Assembly: GCA_029339505.1 (NCBI GenBank)
Contig: JAQISU010000003.1
Span: 16,509,501 to 16,573,500, forward strand
Source: Unio delphinus
Lineage: Eukaryota > Mollusca > Bivalvia > Unionida > Unionidae
Direction: 5' to 3'
DNA length: 64,000 nucleotides
How positions within the stretch are numbered: position 1 is the first letter of the stretch; every line of letters begins with the position of its first letter. Positions 22,528 through 35,021 of this stretch are shown piece by piece. The position numbers were made by a program, and so were the translations under genes. The notes below the pieces were generated by a model, which made no database searches, was not told the DNA's origin, and was given only the letters and a program-made list of their open reading frames with translations.

Positions 22528-22880
22528 TTCTATCTTTCATGACATATGGATACCCACAAATAAAAAACGAGGATGTGTAATCGATTGGATGCATTAACCC
22601 TTTCCATCAGTTGAAATCTCGAAAGACTCGTTGCCTTAGCTACACCTATATGGGTGTTTACAGTTTTGATTCGGTGCGTGGTGTAGAATGAAGACAAGGA
22701 CACAAGGTAACATGAGCTAGATATAGGTTGCAGATCTATTTTTGTTTGCCGCATCCAGTTGGAGTCGACATCAGAGCGCGTTAAACGGTGGAACTGGTTG
22801 AACGTAATACGGGACGAATTTGTACAACCTCCAAGGTGTCGATTTTATTTCCAAATAAGGAATTGAACAGTTAGATAAAA

Positions 22881-23846
22881 ATGGCTTCTGCAAATCCAGG
22901 AATTATTCAGTATTCAGACAAACCTCGTTGTCCGATTTGTCTGAGTAAATTTAAAACACCCAGACAGCTGACGTGCTCACACTCGTTTTGCCAATGTTGT
23001 CTGGAGGATTATATTTTATCCAAAGCTATAAAGGTAATGGAATTAAAACAGTTTGAATGTCCAATATGCAGAGCCGTGATTCTCGTTCCCAGGAAAGGAA
23101 AGACGTCAAAAATGTGGGCTTCTCTCTTTCCGATCAATTCAATTTTACAATCTATAGGAGGGGAAGAGAAAGATGAAGTGGATATACCTTGTGATTGTTG
23201 TATGTCTGATGGCGTCTCCGTCACAGCTAATGGATTTTGTATTGTGTGTGAGGAGGCAATGTGTACATCTTGTATAAAGGTTCACCAAAGACAAAAGGTA
23301 TCAAAGGACCACTCCATCGTAACCATAGAAGAACTGACAAACAACCCGAAGAACTTCATCAGGTTTGACAAGGGCTTTCGCTGTCAAGAACACGAGGAAG
23401 AAGAGTTGAAGTTTTATTGCAAGGATCACAAGATTACTTGTTGTTCGAGTTGCTGTATCATTCATCACAGAAACTGTGCCCAGGTTTTGGACTTGAGGAA
23501 AGATGCTAACAATCTACTGAAGGATATTAAACCTTTGCACATCCTTGACGAGATGACGAAAATTGAAAACCTCCTGATGAACATTGAGAAAAATAACGAT
23601 TCGAACGTCGTTAGTCTTGAATCTCAGGTACAAGAAATGACCAACAGGATAACAGAGATCAGGAAAAGAATAAATGACCTTCTCGATGATTTGGAACGCA
23701 ATGTCAAGTTAGAAGGATTTCAATTGTACAAGCAAGAAGCAGTTCGAAAACAAGAGCAAAATCACGACTGTCAGGCCTTACTAAATGCAGTGCGAAACTC
23801 ACATGTGTCTTTGGAGACAGTCATGAAACATGGTAGCGATACGCAG
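22881..23846 (+). CDS. TRIM-type gene 1, exon 1 (RING, B-boxes, coiled coil)
   Basis: 322 codons from ATG, ending in ACGCAG followed by donor GTATGT. Reading on past the donor gives only two more codons before a stop, which supports the splice. Visible parts: a C3HC4 RING (C17 to C63), a B-box1-like Cys/His cluster (about 105-145), a B-box2 (about 165-204, CQEH...HHRNC) and a coiled coil (about 205-290). The family are RING-type E3 ubiquitin ligases that oligomerise through the coiled coil; substrate and pathway cannot be told from sequence. The exon joins in phase 0 to 28559-29584 across a 4.7-kb intron. The paralogue at 50.05 kb has an exon of exactly the same length. Confidence 0.92.
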
Positions 23847-25619
23847 GTATGTTAGTTTAGTATGTAAACATACTGCCTGTTAAGAAAGATTCTAGTCTTA
23901 CAAGGATAAGTGAATAAACGCTGATTGTAACACAATGTTAACGTTATCAGAAGAAAATTACATACGGACTGTTTATTTCAATGCTATACGGTTTATGTTT
24001 TTACTTTACACGACATTGGCGGCTCCGTTTCCTTCATTTTTTTATGTAATGATTGTTGTAATCCCAATAATTATGATTTATCTACTGCCAGATGTTACTT
24101 CAGTAAACTGACATTTCTGTTCATTTTCAACAAAGGCTTGATCAATATGTGTGTCCGTAACAGTTTCGATCCAGACCCATTGTGTATCAGTTGTAGATTT
24201 AATTATGGGTATTACACTGCAGTTTGTCATCTTGTTTCAATATAGTTTAGAATGGTGTTATTTTGTTTGTTATATTTTATAAATTTATATCGAATTCCAG
24301 GTAAAATAAAAGTTTGGACGCCAATCTTAAAGGTGCATAGCATTTCATACTTGTCTGAATAACTGGTAACTTAGAAGAAGACACATATGATAAAGCGAAA
24401 TGCCATTTTCGAACAGCACGAATTTACTTTATTCGTTTGTAACATTTATTTTGATGATCGCTTTTGTTTTCTTATTTTTATTCTCTAACTCGTTTTGCTA
24501 ACTCGTTTTGCTAACTCGTTTTAATTTCTATTTTTCATGCAACCTTTTTTCTTAGACGGTATGAAAAATATGAAATCATGAAATGAATTAATCGTAATAG
24601 CTACAGAAATGTCAATGTTTCTTAAAAAGCCACTTTATAAATTTGTATTAAATCACTGATTTTTGTTATTTGCGTTAAATCAATGATTTCTACAATTTGC
24701 GTTAAATCTTTATTATCTGCAATTTGTGTTAACACTATGATTTATGCAGCTTGTGTTAAATCTACAATCTCAGTAACTTGCATTTAATCAACGATTTCCG
24801 TAATTTGTACTCAAAGAGACAATGTCTGCAGAGAAAAGGGGTTAGCAACCTATTTTGCATATCGTGCATATCAGGATTTATTTCAAAATGAACAAACGCG
24901 TGCCACCAATAAGAGAGTAACACTGTTAAATCGAGATATTTGGTTGCCCTTCGCGTGCCACACAAAACCTCGGTTTGCCGACCCCTGGCATCGAGTAATA
25001 TCCTTTATTTCAAGTGCAATCCAGTTAACACTGCGTAGTTTTTTCTACATGTGTGAGCAAAGGGGAATAATTCAGTATGCATATCATCGCGCTTGAGATT
25101 TCCTAGCCTTTTTCTCCCCGCTTACTGCATGATTGGCTATGAATAGCATGGTTGTCTAAACAAGATAATGAGATTGTGGGTTGATTCTGTCACTGTTATG
25201 TGAGAGCGAATGCTTCAAATATAATTCTTTCTGTTAAATTTAATTGGTTGAAGAAGACATACTTGGCATAAATTACTAACAAGTATATCTTGTTTTCTTT
25301 GTAACAGTGCGATTGGGTTCGTTTTGTAATGAGAATCAGATACGTTGTTTAGGTTTTGAGTTGAGAAGTTTACTTAGTCTCCATCAGTCTCTCAATCACG
25401 GATTATACAAAAGGATTATTTATTCCTCGAGTAAGAAAGTGTCAATTTTGCTTGTCTTCTCTTCACATTTCATTTCATCTGTTTAGTGTTAATCTAGTTT
25501 TTAGATTAAATTGTCACTGTCACTGCACTGTTGAATATTGTATTTATCTCAATTGAAATATTTTTTGCACTTACCTTATTCATACCAAAATCCTTGTATA
25601 ATTTTGGTAAATATACCAA
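23847..25619. other. Intron 1 of TRIM-type gene 1, left part, with small repeats
   Basis: Contains three 17-bp units of CTAACTCGTTTTG type (24485-24525), degenerate ~32-bp units around GCGTTAAATCAATGATTTC (about 24640-24810), and a small hAT-like element (24836-24992). The rest has no recognisable feature. Confidence 0.6.
24836..24992. mobile_element. Small hAT-like MITE
   Basis: The right end GGTTTGCCGACCCCTG is the complement of CAGGGGTCGGCAAACC, a typical hAT terminal repeat. The left side AGGGGTTAGCAACCT is an imperfect match in inverted orientation. No clear target duplication is visible. Confidence 0.4.
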
Positions 25620-28140
25620 ACCTCCTTTCCCAAAATGGAAGCAGTAGGGCAAAGAGATATAGGGGGGTGGGGTGAATTACATATAACCCTAACGTAGTAT
25701 CAGCCAATACTCAAAAGAATACCTACCCAGCGGAAACGCTAAAAGGAAGTAGATCGTGCTTTCATCTGTACTTTGAGGTTGTAGTTGAGGATAACATGCT
25801 CTTGGCTTACCATAAGAGAGGTTGTCAACTATTGGACTTGGGGGGGGGGGATGACGTAGCACCCAAACAGATTCAGATTCTAGCGGCCTTACAGGCTATA
25901 GGGGTTGATATGAAAAAAATAGCAGCATTGCAAAATGCAGGCCCAAAAAGATTCATGTTATACCCGGTCAACCAAGAGGAACCACTACTAGAGTGCGGGT
26001 CCTTCAACGTAAAAGGGAAAAAAGCGCGAGTACATGAAGCGCCCCCTTTTGAGAGGGAAATCGGCCCCAAAATGGTAGAGGTACATTTTCATGGACTACC
26101 CTTCCAGATAGAAACACACGAACTGGAAGCAAAATTATTCAATAGATTTGAAGTAAGAAGTAATGGAAATAAACCGGCAAGCTATTGGGGGTACAACTCA
26201 ATTACGTCTGGGGTAAGGATAGTCAAGGTGGACAAAGAAGATGCCAAGAAAATTCCCCTTTTTTTACTGTATGGGTTTTCGGCTGAGATCCTGGTACAGG
26301 AATTGTGAGCAAGATAGGAAATGCCCCAAATGTGGTGAGGTGGGGCATGGCCCATGGGAATGCAAGAACAAGAAACACAAACAAAGGAAAGGACATATGC
26401 GGACGCAACCGCTGGAAAACTAGGAAAAAACCCAAGGGAACAAATAAGTATGGTGGGGGAAATAGTCGGTCCAGTTGGGAAGGCTGGGGTAAAAGACACA
26501 ACTCCGGATAGATACGAAAAACGGGTGGATATTCTAACTCCCAACAAAACCGGGAGTAAGACGCTCCAAAGGATAATACCGCAATTTGCAACAACAAACC
26601 CCTTTGCAGTCTTAACAAATAAAGAACCATCAGGATCCTTTAATATATCGGAACACATGCCAGTTAAAACTAATTTGAAAATAGCCTTTGCAGCCAAATT
26701 GATGGAATACCTAGAAAACTACGCAACAGAAAATTTGATTATAGGAGGAGATTTCAACTGTGTAGGGGACGAAATAGATAGAAAGGGACAATTGACTTAC
26801 AATGACATAAATAATAAAGATATAATGGAACATACCATGAAGTCTCTAAATTTTATTGATATATACAGACGTTTAAATATGCCAAGGGTGGAATACACTT
26901 ACACATACAAAGATAATAAGGGGAGTAGAATAGATCAATTCTGGGGTACATCTTATGGATCAAATAAATATATAAAAGCAGGAATTTTAGATTATCAAAT
27001 TTTGGACCATAAATTAATCTTTTTGGAAGTAGGAATAAAAAAGAGAACTAAATGGGGGAGGGGGATCATGGAAACTAAGCAACAGAATATTAGAAAATGA
27101 AGAAATTATAGAAAATATTAAAAGGGAAATAGAAAATTTTAAAAATAAAGGGAATATAAACATTATAGAAGAATGGGACAATTTAAAAATTACATTTAGG
27201 AAGAAAGCGATTTTTCATTCAAACAAAAGGACTAGGAAACTCAAATTAGAAATAGAAGCCTTAGAAAATTATATAATCACAATAACAATCCAGAGCACAA
27301 AAGAAACACTAGTCTTAAGATTAGCAAATTTAAAAAAAGAACAACATAAGGGAAGGGAAATTAAAGCAAGTATTTTTACACACCTATATGAAAACGCAGA
27401 GGGATTATATTAAAGGGAGGAGTTAAGAAGGGGGGGGGGGAGGAGAACACTAGAATCCTTAAAGACGGGAGGGAAGTAATGACGGACAAAAGTCAAATAC
27501 TGGACTACATACAGAGTTACTGTAAGGACCTATATAGTTCACAGAAGGTAGCAGACGAAGATATAGAAACGTACTTACGAGAGACAAATTGTGAGAAAAT
27601 TACCTCAGAACAGAAACAAATGTGAGGAATTTATCTCGCAAGACGAAATTATAGCGACAATAGGGAAACTATCTCTACCGGGGAGAGATGGACTCTCAGC
27701 AGAATTCTATAAAAAAAAAATCTGCGGGGAGTTGTCGCCAGTATTAGAATGGTTATACAATAATATTGCATTAAGAAATAAAAATATGTCCAACACAATG
27801 AGGGAGGGAATGACAACTTTAATATATAAAGGGAAGGGAAATAGGGATGAAATTAAAAATTGGAGACCCAAATCACATGGCACTACGCGAAGTGGGCAGG
27901 CCCGTGGAAGAGCTGGGAAACAGAGGAGAAAGCACAATCAACACATCTCACGCATTAGATGGATTTTTTTACCCAAGCAAAAACTTTATCCCTATATAAG
28001 CATGCTATCATATAAAGTCACTGGTGACCAATACTCATTAATGCGAATCTATACAGAAAGCCCGATTAAAGGCAATAAATAATTATCTTTCGGCTTGGAA
28101 TGGGGAAATAAAAGTAAATAAATAAAAGACGAAAAAAATC
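25620..28140 (+). pseudogene. Decayed L1/Tx1-like LINE in the intron of TRIM-type gene 1
   Basis: Successive frames carry an ORF1-like protein (25796-26308), a CCHC knuckle CPKCGEVGHGPWEC just after it in another frame (about 26319-26360), an apurinic-type endonuclease with IIGGDFNC (about 26742) and SRIDQFW (about 26920), and the start of RT with GRDGLSAEFYK and NWRP (27640-27870). RT is then cut by an internal deletion; later motif remnants follow to about 28140. Many frameshifts make it inactive. The set of ORF1 with knuckle, endonuclease and this RT start suits L1/Tx1-type elements. It lies in the same direction as the host gene. Confidence 0.8.
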
Positions 28141-28558
28141 GAGACGGGTTATGTACAAACAAAATAAAAAATGTACTGATCACGTTTCGATCAAAGTAGA
28201 CCTATTGTGTAAATAAGGAAGATTAGAAAAAAACATTTTTTTATTTTTTTAAAATAGGGGGAGGGGCATATGTCTGGTGCCCCCCCCCCCAAAAAAAAGT
28301 TTAGCTTTTCCGATCCCTTCAAAATAAAATAAAAATAAATCGGTTACCTGATTCAAATTACTTACCTGTAATTGGTGCTAAATCAAAAAGAAATTCTACG
28401 TATCAATATATTCCCTTGAAAATGCCGCCATTTGACAACGTGTTTACTCGTGTCAAAGCATATACATACTTTGGTTACTGAAAAAGGGATGCTGATGAAA
28501 GAAATTCGACAAATTATTTAACTTTTTAACAAAATACACTTATGTGTTCATTTTTCAG

Positions 28559-29584
28559 ATATTTCTTATGGCTGACATAACGATACAGCAGGTGAAGTTA
28601 TACCATGAACGGATTAAAGAGAAAATTGACGAGACGGAGGCTGTTAGATTAGAACTTGAAATTGACCCGCAAATCCAGTGTTTCTTATCCCAGATGTCAG
28701 GTATTGGGAGGGTGATATGCAAAAAGGAACTTGACAAATTGCCTAAATCAAGAGTAGAAAAGCCGTTGAAGGAATGTAAGCTTGAGATGACAAAAGCCGT
28801 GGGTATAAAAGGACCTGATGGTAAGAACCCATGGTATACTGGGTTTACATTTTTACAAGAGGATCAAGTGTTGTTGGCTGATTACAATAACAAGAGAGTT
28901 ATTTTGCTGAACACCTCGTACCAGTGCATCGTCAGCTTAACATTGCCAGATAAACCATGGGACATTTGTGTATTGGATCATAGAGAAGTGTCCGTCTCTT
29001 TGCCACTGCAGAAAACACTCCAGTTCCTGTATGTAACAAATGGTTTTATGAGACCTACCAGGACGGTTGATACCAGGTATGAATGTCGGGGTATTGCTTC
29101 AAATGGGAGAGGGAAAATAATTCTCTCTGGTAGCTGTAAAGATAAAGGTAAACACTACTGGAGTCTGGTCAACAGTACAGGAGTGGAGGAGAAGTGTTAT
29201 CAGTTTGATTGTCAATGTGACCCTTCATTGACTTACGTCGCTCTTAATTCATCGTGTACACGTGTCTACATCACTGTGTCCCAAGCCCACTCCTTGTACT
29301 GCTTTGACATGGATGGAAAGAGGTTGTTTGTTTACCGGAATGACAGCCTCAAGTTTTCTTTAGGTGTTGCTATAGACAGAGATGATAATGTGTATGTTTT
29401 GGGGATGCTGTCTTACAACATCCACCAGCTGACACCAAGCGGTACTCCCATCAGAATCTACACTGATCGCATCCCTGAATTTCCATATGCCATTTGTTTC
29501 AACAGCAGTCGTGACACGTTTGCTTTAACGAATAATTCTGGAAAAGACGACGGAAAAAAACTCTACATTTATAATTTTAAGTAA
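28559..29584 (+). CDS. TRIM-type gene 1, exon 2 (beta-propeller-like C-terminus)
   Basis: The acceptor TTTTTCAG ends at 28558 and the exon reads in phase 0 to TAA at 29582-29584: 341 codons, giving a 663-residue protein with exon 1. The first ~70 residues continue the coiled coil. The rest shows repeated strand patterns such as DQVLLADYNNKRVILL, WDICVLDHREVSVSL and LGVAIDRDDNVYVLG, as in NHL/TolB-like six-bladed propellers that bind substrate or RNA in TRIM proteins. An in-frame ATG at 28568 could start a shorter product, but the matching splice sites and the same arrangement in the paralogue favour one spliced gene. Confidence 0.9.
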   Translation: MFLMADITIQQVKLYHERIKEKIDETEAVRLELEIDPQIQCFLSQMSGIGRVICKKELDKLPKSRVEKPLKECKLEMTKAVGIKGPDGKNPWYTGFTFLQEDQVLLADYNNKRVILLNTSYQCIVSLTLPDKPWDICVLDHREVSVSLPLQKTLQFLYVTNGFMRPTRTVDTRYECRGIASNGRGKIILSGSCKDKGKHYWSLVNSTGVEEKCYQFDCQCDPSLTYVALNSSCTRVYITVSQAHSLYCFDMDGKRLFVYRNDSLKFSLGVAIDRDDNVYVLGMLSYNIHQLTPSGTPIRIYTDRIPEFPYAICFNSSRDTFALTNNSGKDDGKKLYIYNFK

Positions 29585-29837
29585 TAATTAACATAACGTT
29601 TATTCTCATCACATATACTCTATAGTTGCAGACATATTATGTTGACATTCGGATATTTTAGATAAATAAGGTTTGAATCCATTTTTGTTATAAAGAGCAA
29701 TACAAGATGTTAGGTTAGGAGTAATGCAAATTATAGGAAATCAAGATTGTTAGAAATTCACAACTTATGAACTGCGTGTATAAATAGAAAATATGATTAG
29801 GAGATGTACAAATGGTGAAGGTCATGTAGATCATACA

Positions 29838-30212
29838 CATATCAGATATACAAATTACGAGGGTCATATAGATAGACGATATCATTAGGTGATGGAGACA
29901 TTGTGAAGTACATAGAGCATACAATGTTAGGAGATATACAAATTACGAGGGTCATATAGATAGACGATATCATTAGGTGATGGAGACATTGTGAAGTACA
30001 TAGAGCATACAATGTTAGGAGATATACAAATTACGAGGGTCATATAGATAGACGATATCATTAGGTGATGGAGACATTGTGAAGTACATAGAGCATACAA
30101 TGTTAGGAGATATACAAATTACGAGGGTCATATAGATAGACGATATCATTAGGTGATGGAGACATTGTGAAGTACATAGAGCATACAATGTTAGGAGATA
30201 TACAAATTATTA
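29838..30212. repeat. 88-bp tandem array, about 4 copies
   Basis: Units contain GATATACAAATTACGAGGGT and repeat at exactly 88 bp (29931, 30019, 30107, 30195), almost identical to each other. The array starts about 250 bp after the TRIM-type gene 1 stop and may lie in its 3' untranslated or flanking region. Confidence 0.92.
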
Positions 30213-30466
30213 AGGACAAATCTAAATAATTCATTTGGTTGAGAGATGTGCACATACAGTTTGTGTACAGATAGTGCTCATAATTAGGTGTGTATTAGTC
30301 CTACATGTAAGACCTGACGCTGTAGTGTATTTTGAACTCTATTGCCAGGAGAATAAGAAGTGAAATTTTCATGATTATCACATACTTGGCAATAAATATC
30401 AACATTCATCCACATATTTAAGAGTTATTGATATACTTACTTTGTTGTCTTGATCGTGATCGACTT

Positions 30467-30787
30467 AAAATCTGACACTAGCATATGCACGCATTTGTAT
30501 GTTCCTTTGACACACATTTCAATTAGTTGCAATGCGATGGTGGCTGAGGAATGCCGAAGTAGGTTTCAACAAGGCCGTTTTATTTTAATAAAACGAAAGT
30601 ATCAAATGGTCATTTCTATAGTGCCTATTTGAATAGCAAGCAGCGTTTCGTATCGTTCAAGAAATATTTTCCGATTTGAACCTTTTTGAACCTACTTCGG
30701 CATACCTCGACTACTGTCGCATTTCAACAAATTCAAATGTATGTTAACTGAACAAGAAAATGCGTCTATTTGCAAGTGTCAGATATT
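30467..30787. mobile_element. Foldback (long inverted-repeat) MITE-like element
   Basis: The two halves are imperfect reverse complements. The outer ends share AATCTGACACT; the inner parts share GAGGAATGCCGAAGTAGGTT with one or two changes. Arms are about 125 bp around a centre near 30627. No coding potential and no clear target duplication. Confidence 0.75.
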
Positions 30788-30863
30788 GATTCCACCAGGA
30801 TATAGGTTGCCAAGTATGTACGATATTCCTGAAACTTTGACTACACAAGGCCGTTATTCGGAT

Positions 30864-30909
30864 CGTAAGACATAGCACCTAAACAAAATCAACATGTGCT
30901 ATGTCTTAC
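30864..30909. other. 14-bp stem hairpin
   Basis: GTAAGACATAGCAC at 30864-30877 is complemented exactly by GTGCTATGTCTTAC at 30896-30909, with an 18-nt loop. Function unknown; it may be the edge of an element. Confidence 0.6.
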
Positions 30910-30930
30910 ATGTAGGACTAGATGTGTATA

Positions 30931-31220
30931 TGATTTGTATTTTTAACGTAGCTTTAACTAACAATTTTTGAGTTTTATTGCTTCGATATCTGAAGTATGA
31001 CAGTTTATAGTGATGCCTTGCATTGGAGCATCATGTCGCAGACATGTAACATGATGTCCCACCCAGTCATATTATCCTGACACTAGGCCAACCAGTCCTA
31101 ACACTAACCTCCTAATGGTGAGAGCCAAGCCAAGCGAGGCGGCTGTTAGTACCAATTTTGTAAGTCTTTGGTATGACTGCCGGGCTTCGACCGCTCTAAC
31201 CACTAGGCCACTGGAGCGGT
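30931..31220 (-). mobile_element. SINE family A, minus strand
   Basis: Reverse complement of the 7.15-kb SINE, from a tail-side match (TTTTTAACGTAGCTTTAAC) to the head (complement of ACCGCTCCAGTGGCCTAGTG). Parts of the B-box area are lost. Confidence 0.85.
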
Positions 31221-31413
31221 CTACTCATAGTTAGGAGAATTATAAATAATAAAGTGTATATAAAAAGTACACGTTGTTGAAAGATTTACAAATTATAATG
31301 AGTGTATAGAAACTAAATAGTTCAGGCTTCAAACGTATGTAATATTTTTATATATCAAAATATAAAATTTAACGCATTGTACTCGCAAAGCTAGCATATA
31401 TTACGTCATAGTA

Positions 31414-31880
31414 TTGGTTGTAAAGTGGATAACTATAAACGTGGCTTATACAAGATGCCTTTTATGTTTGAGTAGTATAAGCAATTGTAAAATGGATAGC
31501 CTTAATCGTAGCTTGTAGAAGATGTCTTACATGTTTGAGTACTAGTAGTAATTGTAAAATGGAAAGCCATATTCGTAGTTTGTAGAAGATGCCTTACATA
31601 TTTGCGTACTAGAAACAATTGTAAAATGGACAGCCGTTATCGTATCTTGTACAAGATGTCAATCATGTTTGAGTACTAGTAGCAATTGTAAATTGGATTG
31701 CCCCCCGTTGTCGTAGCTTGTAGAAGATGCCTTAAATGTTTGAGCACTAATAGCAATTGAAAATTTGATATCCATTATCGTAGCTTGTAGAAGATAGCTT
31801 ACATGTTTGAATACTAGTAGCAATTGTAAAATAGATAGCCATAATCGTATGTTTTAGAAGATGCCTTATGCATGAAATCT
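31414..31880. repeat. 67-bp tandem array, about 7 degenerate copies
   Basis: Units contain AGCAATTGTAAAATGGATAG and TAGAAGATGCCTTACATG; starts at 31481, 31548, 31615 and 31682 show the 67-bp period. No sequence match to the other 67-bp array at 42.2 kb. Confidence 0.85.
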
Positions 31881-32420
31881 CCAAATTAATTCATTATATC
31901 TCACATTAATCTATCGCTTCGAATATTCATCATGCATTCGTGAGTTAATTGAATCAGTACTAGTCTATGACCGCGTCATGCTTTAGAGTAATCGTTTTAA
32001 TGGTCTATTCAACAATATATTGAATTGTTCATATAAACACGTACGAAACTATACACGGGATTGAAGTAATAAACCTCAAAATGTACAACGTGACAAAAGG
32101 TATAGTGGGATTGTTTTTGATTGACACATTTTTTTCTTTTCCTCGCCTTTATTCTAAGCTTTTCTTTGGCAAATTAGTTCTCAAAGATATTAAATATTAG
32201 AGCTGGATTTCTGAAAACTCAATAAAGTACCTGCAATAGTTTTTTAATTTGTTCGTTGTTAATAATAATTTTATATAACGAAACACTATATATCTGTATG
32301 TTATTATGTATAATGAACACCTACAGTGGAAGGTAATCTCAAAAACGAGCAGCAATTAATTATCAGCGTTCCAAACGTTTTCCTGGGTGGCAAAAATATA
32401 ACATGATTATTATATTTTTT
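31881..32420. other. No recognised feature
   Basis: AT-rich non-coding sequence between the 67-bp array and the Penelope-like remnant. Confidence 0.5.
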
Positions 32421-33301
32421 TTTACTCAGAACATAAATATCTTAGATTTCGAAATTTCGAATATCCCACTGCCTTTACTAGAGACTACTGTTGATCACGT
32501 GACTTATAATGGTGACCGTAGATAATCAGTCACTGTGTATAGAAACCTAACCTACACGGACCAGTACCTTAACTTTTCTCCAGTCATCATCTGGAAAACA
32601 AGAGGTCAGTAGTGTGATATTTTTTGCACCTAGCTAAGTCACTATTTACCGATGAGAATACTCGACTTGAAAAGGGGGGGGGGGGGTGCATGTGATAGGT
32701 GCACTACGAGTAAATTGCTATCCAGAGTGGATTTTCAAACTCCCAGAGAAGAAAAAAACACAAGACCAAATAAAACCAGGAGTGGCCTAAATAAAACCAA
32801 TATCGGTATGTCATACAGCCGTGGTACATTAGTAGTTCTAGATAGAGTATATCAACCATACAATTCGTAAAGAGAACAACTTATACATGTGAAAGACAAA
32901 ATAGAAAATTTTAAAAATGTGGTGTGATTTATCATATCAAATCTATTGACTGAAAATGATTATACTGGTGAAACACGCACTGTTAGAAAAAATTATTAAG
33001 GAATTTATCAACAGAGTCTTCTGTAATACACTGTAGCAAAATGGGACATTCCCTCCTTCACAAATAGACCAAGTTCATCATATCTGAAGACAACACATAG
33101 AAAAGGATGAAGAGGCAATTGAAATACGACAGCATACGCCAACAACAAACTTGGACTAGGGGCTTCCATTTCCACAGATCTACACCAGTCACCTCGTATC
33201 ATATGACCATTATAAGTCACGTGATCAACATTATTCTGTGATGAAGGCAATGTGATATCGCCGAAAGTTTCGAACTCTAAGTTACTTATGTTCTGAGTAA
33301 A
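32421..33301 (+). mobile_element. Truncated Penelope-like element with inverted terminal arms
   Basis: Arms 32421-32513 and 33206-33301 are imperfect reverse complements (shared GATCACGTGACTTATAATGG), a layout known for Penelope LTR-like ends. Just before the right arm, frames 32955-33190 carry remnants of the GIY-YIG endonuclease C-terminus of Penelope proteins: DYTGETRTVRK, then HCSKMGHS, TKFIISEDNT, EAIEIR and a final IY. Frameshifts and stops make it non-coding, and RT is missing. The right arm holds a hammerhead-ribozyme-like motif (33236-33273). The frame at 32652-32870 is not recognisable. Family call fairly sure; internal borders uncertain. Confidence 0.72.
33236..33273 (+). ncRNA. 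Degenerate hammerhead ribozyme-like motif
   Basis: It has TGATGA, a possible stem II AGGC/GCC, GAAA, a stem III GTT-TCG-AAC and TC at the expected cleavage site. The core base before TGATGA is G rather than C, so it should be weak or inactive. Hammerheads are known in the terminal repeats of Penelope-like elements, which fits its place here. Confidence 0.4.
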
Positions 33302-33433
33302 GGAAATTTCTAATAATATATTACCCAGAGCAAGGGGCAGCCTTTTTCAGTCGTAATAACATTAATGTTCATGGGATTTGAATTTGTTGTTTGTGTTCAT
33401 AATTTCACAATTTACAATGTCTATAAAATTCTT

Positions 33434-33661
33434 ACCTTGGTAGTTTTGGTCTGATAAAGCTGTGTAACCCGAGGTTTTCAATTTTATAAAGCGCCATGAA
33501 GCACATTCGTGTTTAAATGTCACATGTGACAAGTCTTCCAGCAAGTTGAAGCCGGTTTTCTTGCACAGCAGGGTCATACTGTACTCGAATACAAACATTA
33601 GTAAAATAGAACAAAATTCATACAAACAAAATTGATACGTATACATAATGCTTAGATCCAA
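33434..33661 (-). CDS. Unrecognised possible exon
   Basis: An open frame on the minus strand ends at a good donor-like AAG/GTAAGAATT near 33434. The peptide (start codon at 33661) is hydrophobic at first and then mixed, with no domain I know. No partner exon is identified, so this may be chance. Confidence 0.15.
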
Positions 33662-34261
33662 AACATGTTAATAAATATTGTTAATAAACGATGGAAATCA
33701 CTTTGAAATGTTAATGTACGGTACTTAAAGGACATAAGTGCTTTAGTACCGCTTTAGCAATTCACTTTGCACCTTTGCCATGCTGCATTCTGCCTATTTT
33801 ACTGTGCACTGCAGGTAATTTCTTGGCAATATTTACGATTTATTTTTGGGCACACCGATTTCTTCCATCTTCGAAATCGCATTCCTTCACCACAATTTCA
33901 AACAGGACTGAACTTGCTTAACGAAGACAGAAATCATTCTGTCATATTTGATTACGAGGAGCAATATTATGTAACCACAGAATCCCATCGCTGATGTTTT
34001 ACTACAAAGATGTGTACTGATCATAAAATCAGCAATAACAGAATTTTGTGTCTTTATATTTTCTTTTTTGTTATTGTTTTCATTCTTTCAAGATAAAAAA
34101 AAACAAATAAATAATCAAGCACGTGTAAAACTGAATTAAGCTTGAAAGCTTCAATCTACTAGAAATTTGTGGATTTTAATATTTCAAATATGCTTCCCGT
34201 TGAAGTATACAAGGTCATGTAGAATTCATTTAATTATGTTCTTCCTCTTCTTCGTCTTCTT
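33662..34261. other. No recognised feature
   Basis: AT-rich sequence; a 75-codon frame at 33767-33994 has no recognisable homology. Confidence 0.45.
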
Positions 34262-34382
<121 letters not shown>

Positions 34383-35021
34383 GCCGTTATATATAGAAGT
34401 TGATGCTACCATCCATGGAGTAGAGAAGTGCATTTCTGATGTGAAATCATGGATGACATGTAATAAGCTGCAGATGAATGATGATAAAAATGAGGCTATT
34501 CTGATCACAACACAAAGACTTTCTCATTCACATCCTTTACCTCAGACAATAAATATCAGCAACACCAACATTAAATTCTCACAGTCAGTACGGAACCTAG
34601 GCGTTACTCTAGACAGTACTCTCACGTTGCACCAACATTTCATGAACATATGCAAGGCTGCATATCTTGAAATGAGACGCATCAGTTCCATTCGTAAATA
34701 TCTTTCAGTTGATGCCACTAAAACACTTGTGTGTTCATTAGTACTTTCAAGACTGGACTATTGTAACTCAATTCTGTCTAGTTCGTGACAATATTTACTC
34801 CAGAAACATCAAAAAGTTCAAAACACAGCTGCACGGATCATCTTTAGAGTACCTCGATCAGAGCATACCTCACCACTGCTCTGTACCCTACATTGGCTAT
34901 CAATTCGATACAGAATCAAACACAAAATTTGTTCTCTGTGCTATGTTTCAATGACAGACTCCAGTCCAACATACCTATCCAACCTCACCCATGTGTATAC
35001 ACCAGCTAGATCCTTACGCTC

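Noticed and set aside
28544..28558. Start codon upstream of TRIM gene 1 exon 2 as a separate gene
   Set aside because: This ATG lies in the pyrimidine-rich acceptor tract; the phase-0 splice and identical structure of gene 2 (where no such ATG exists) favour a single spliced gene.
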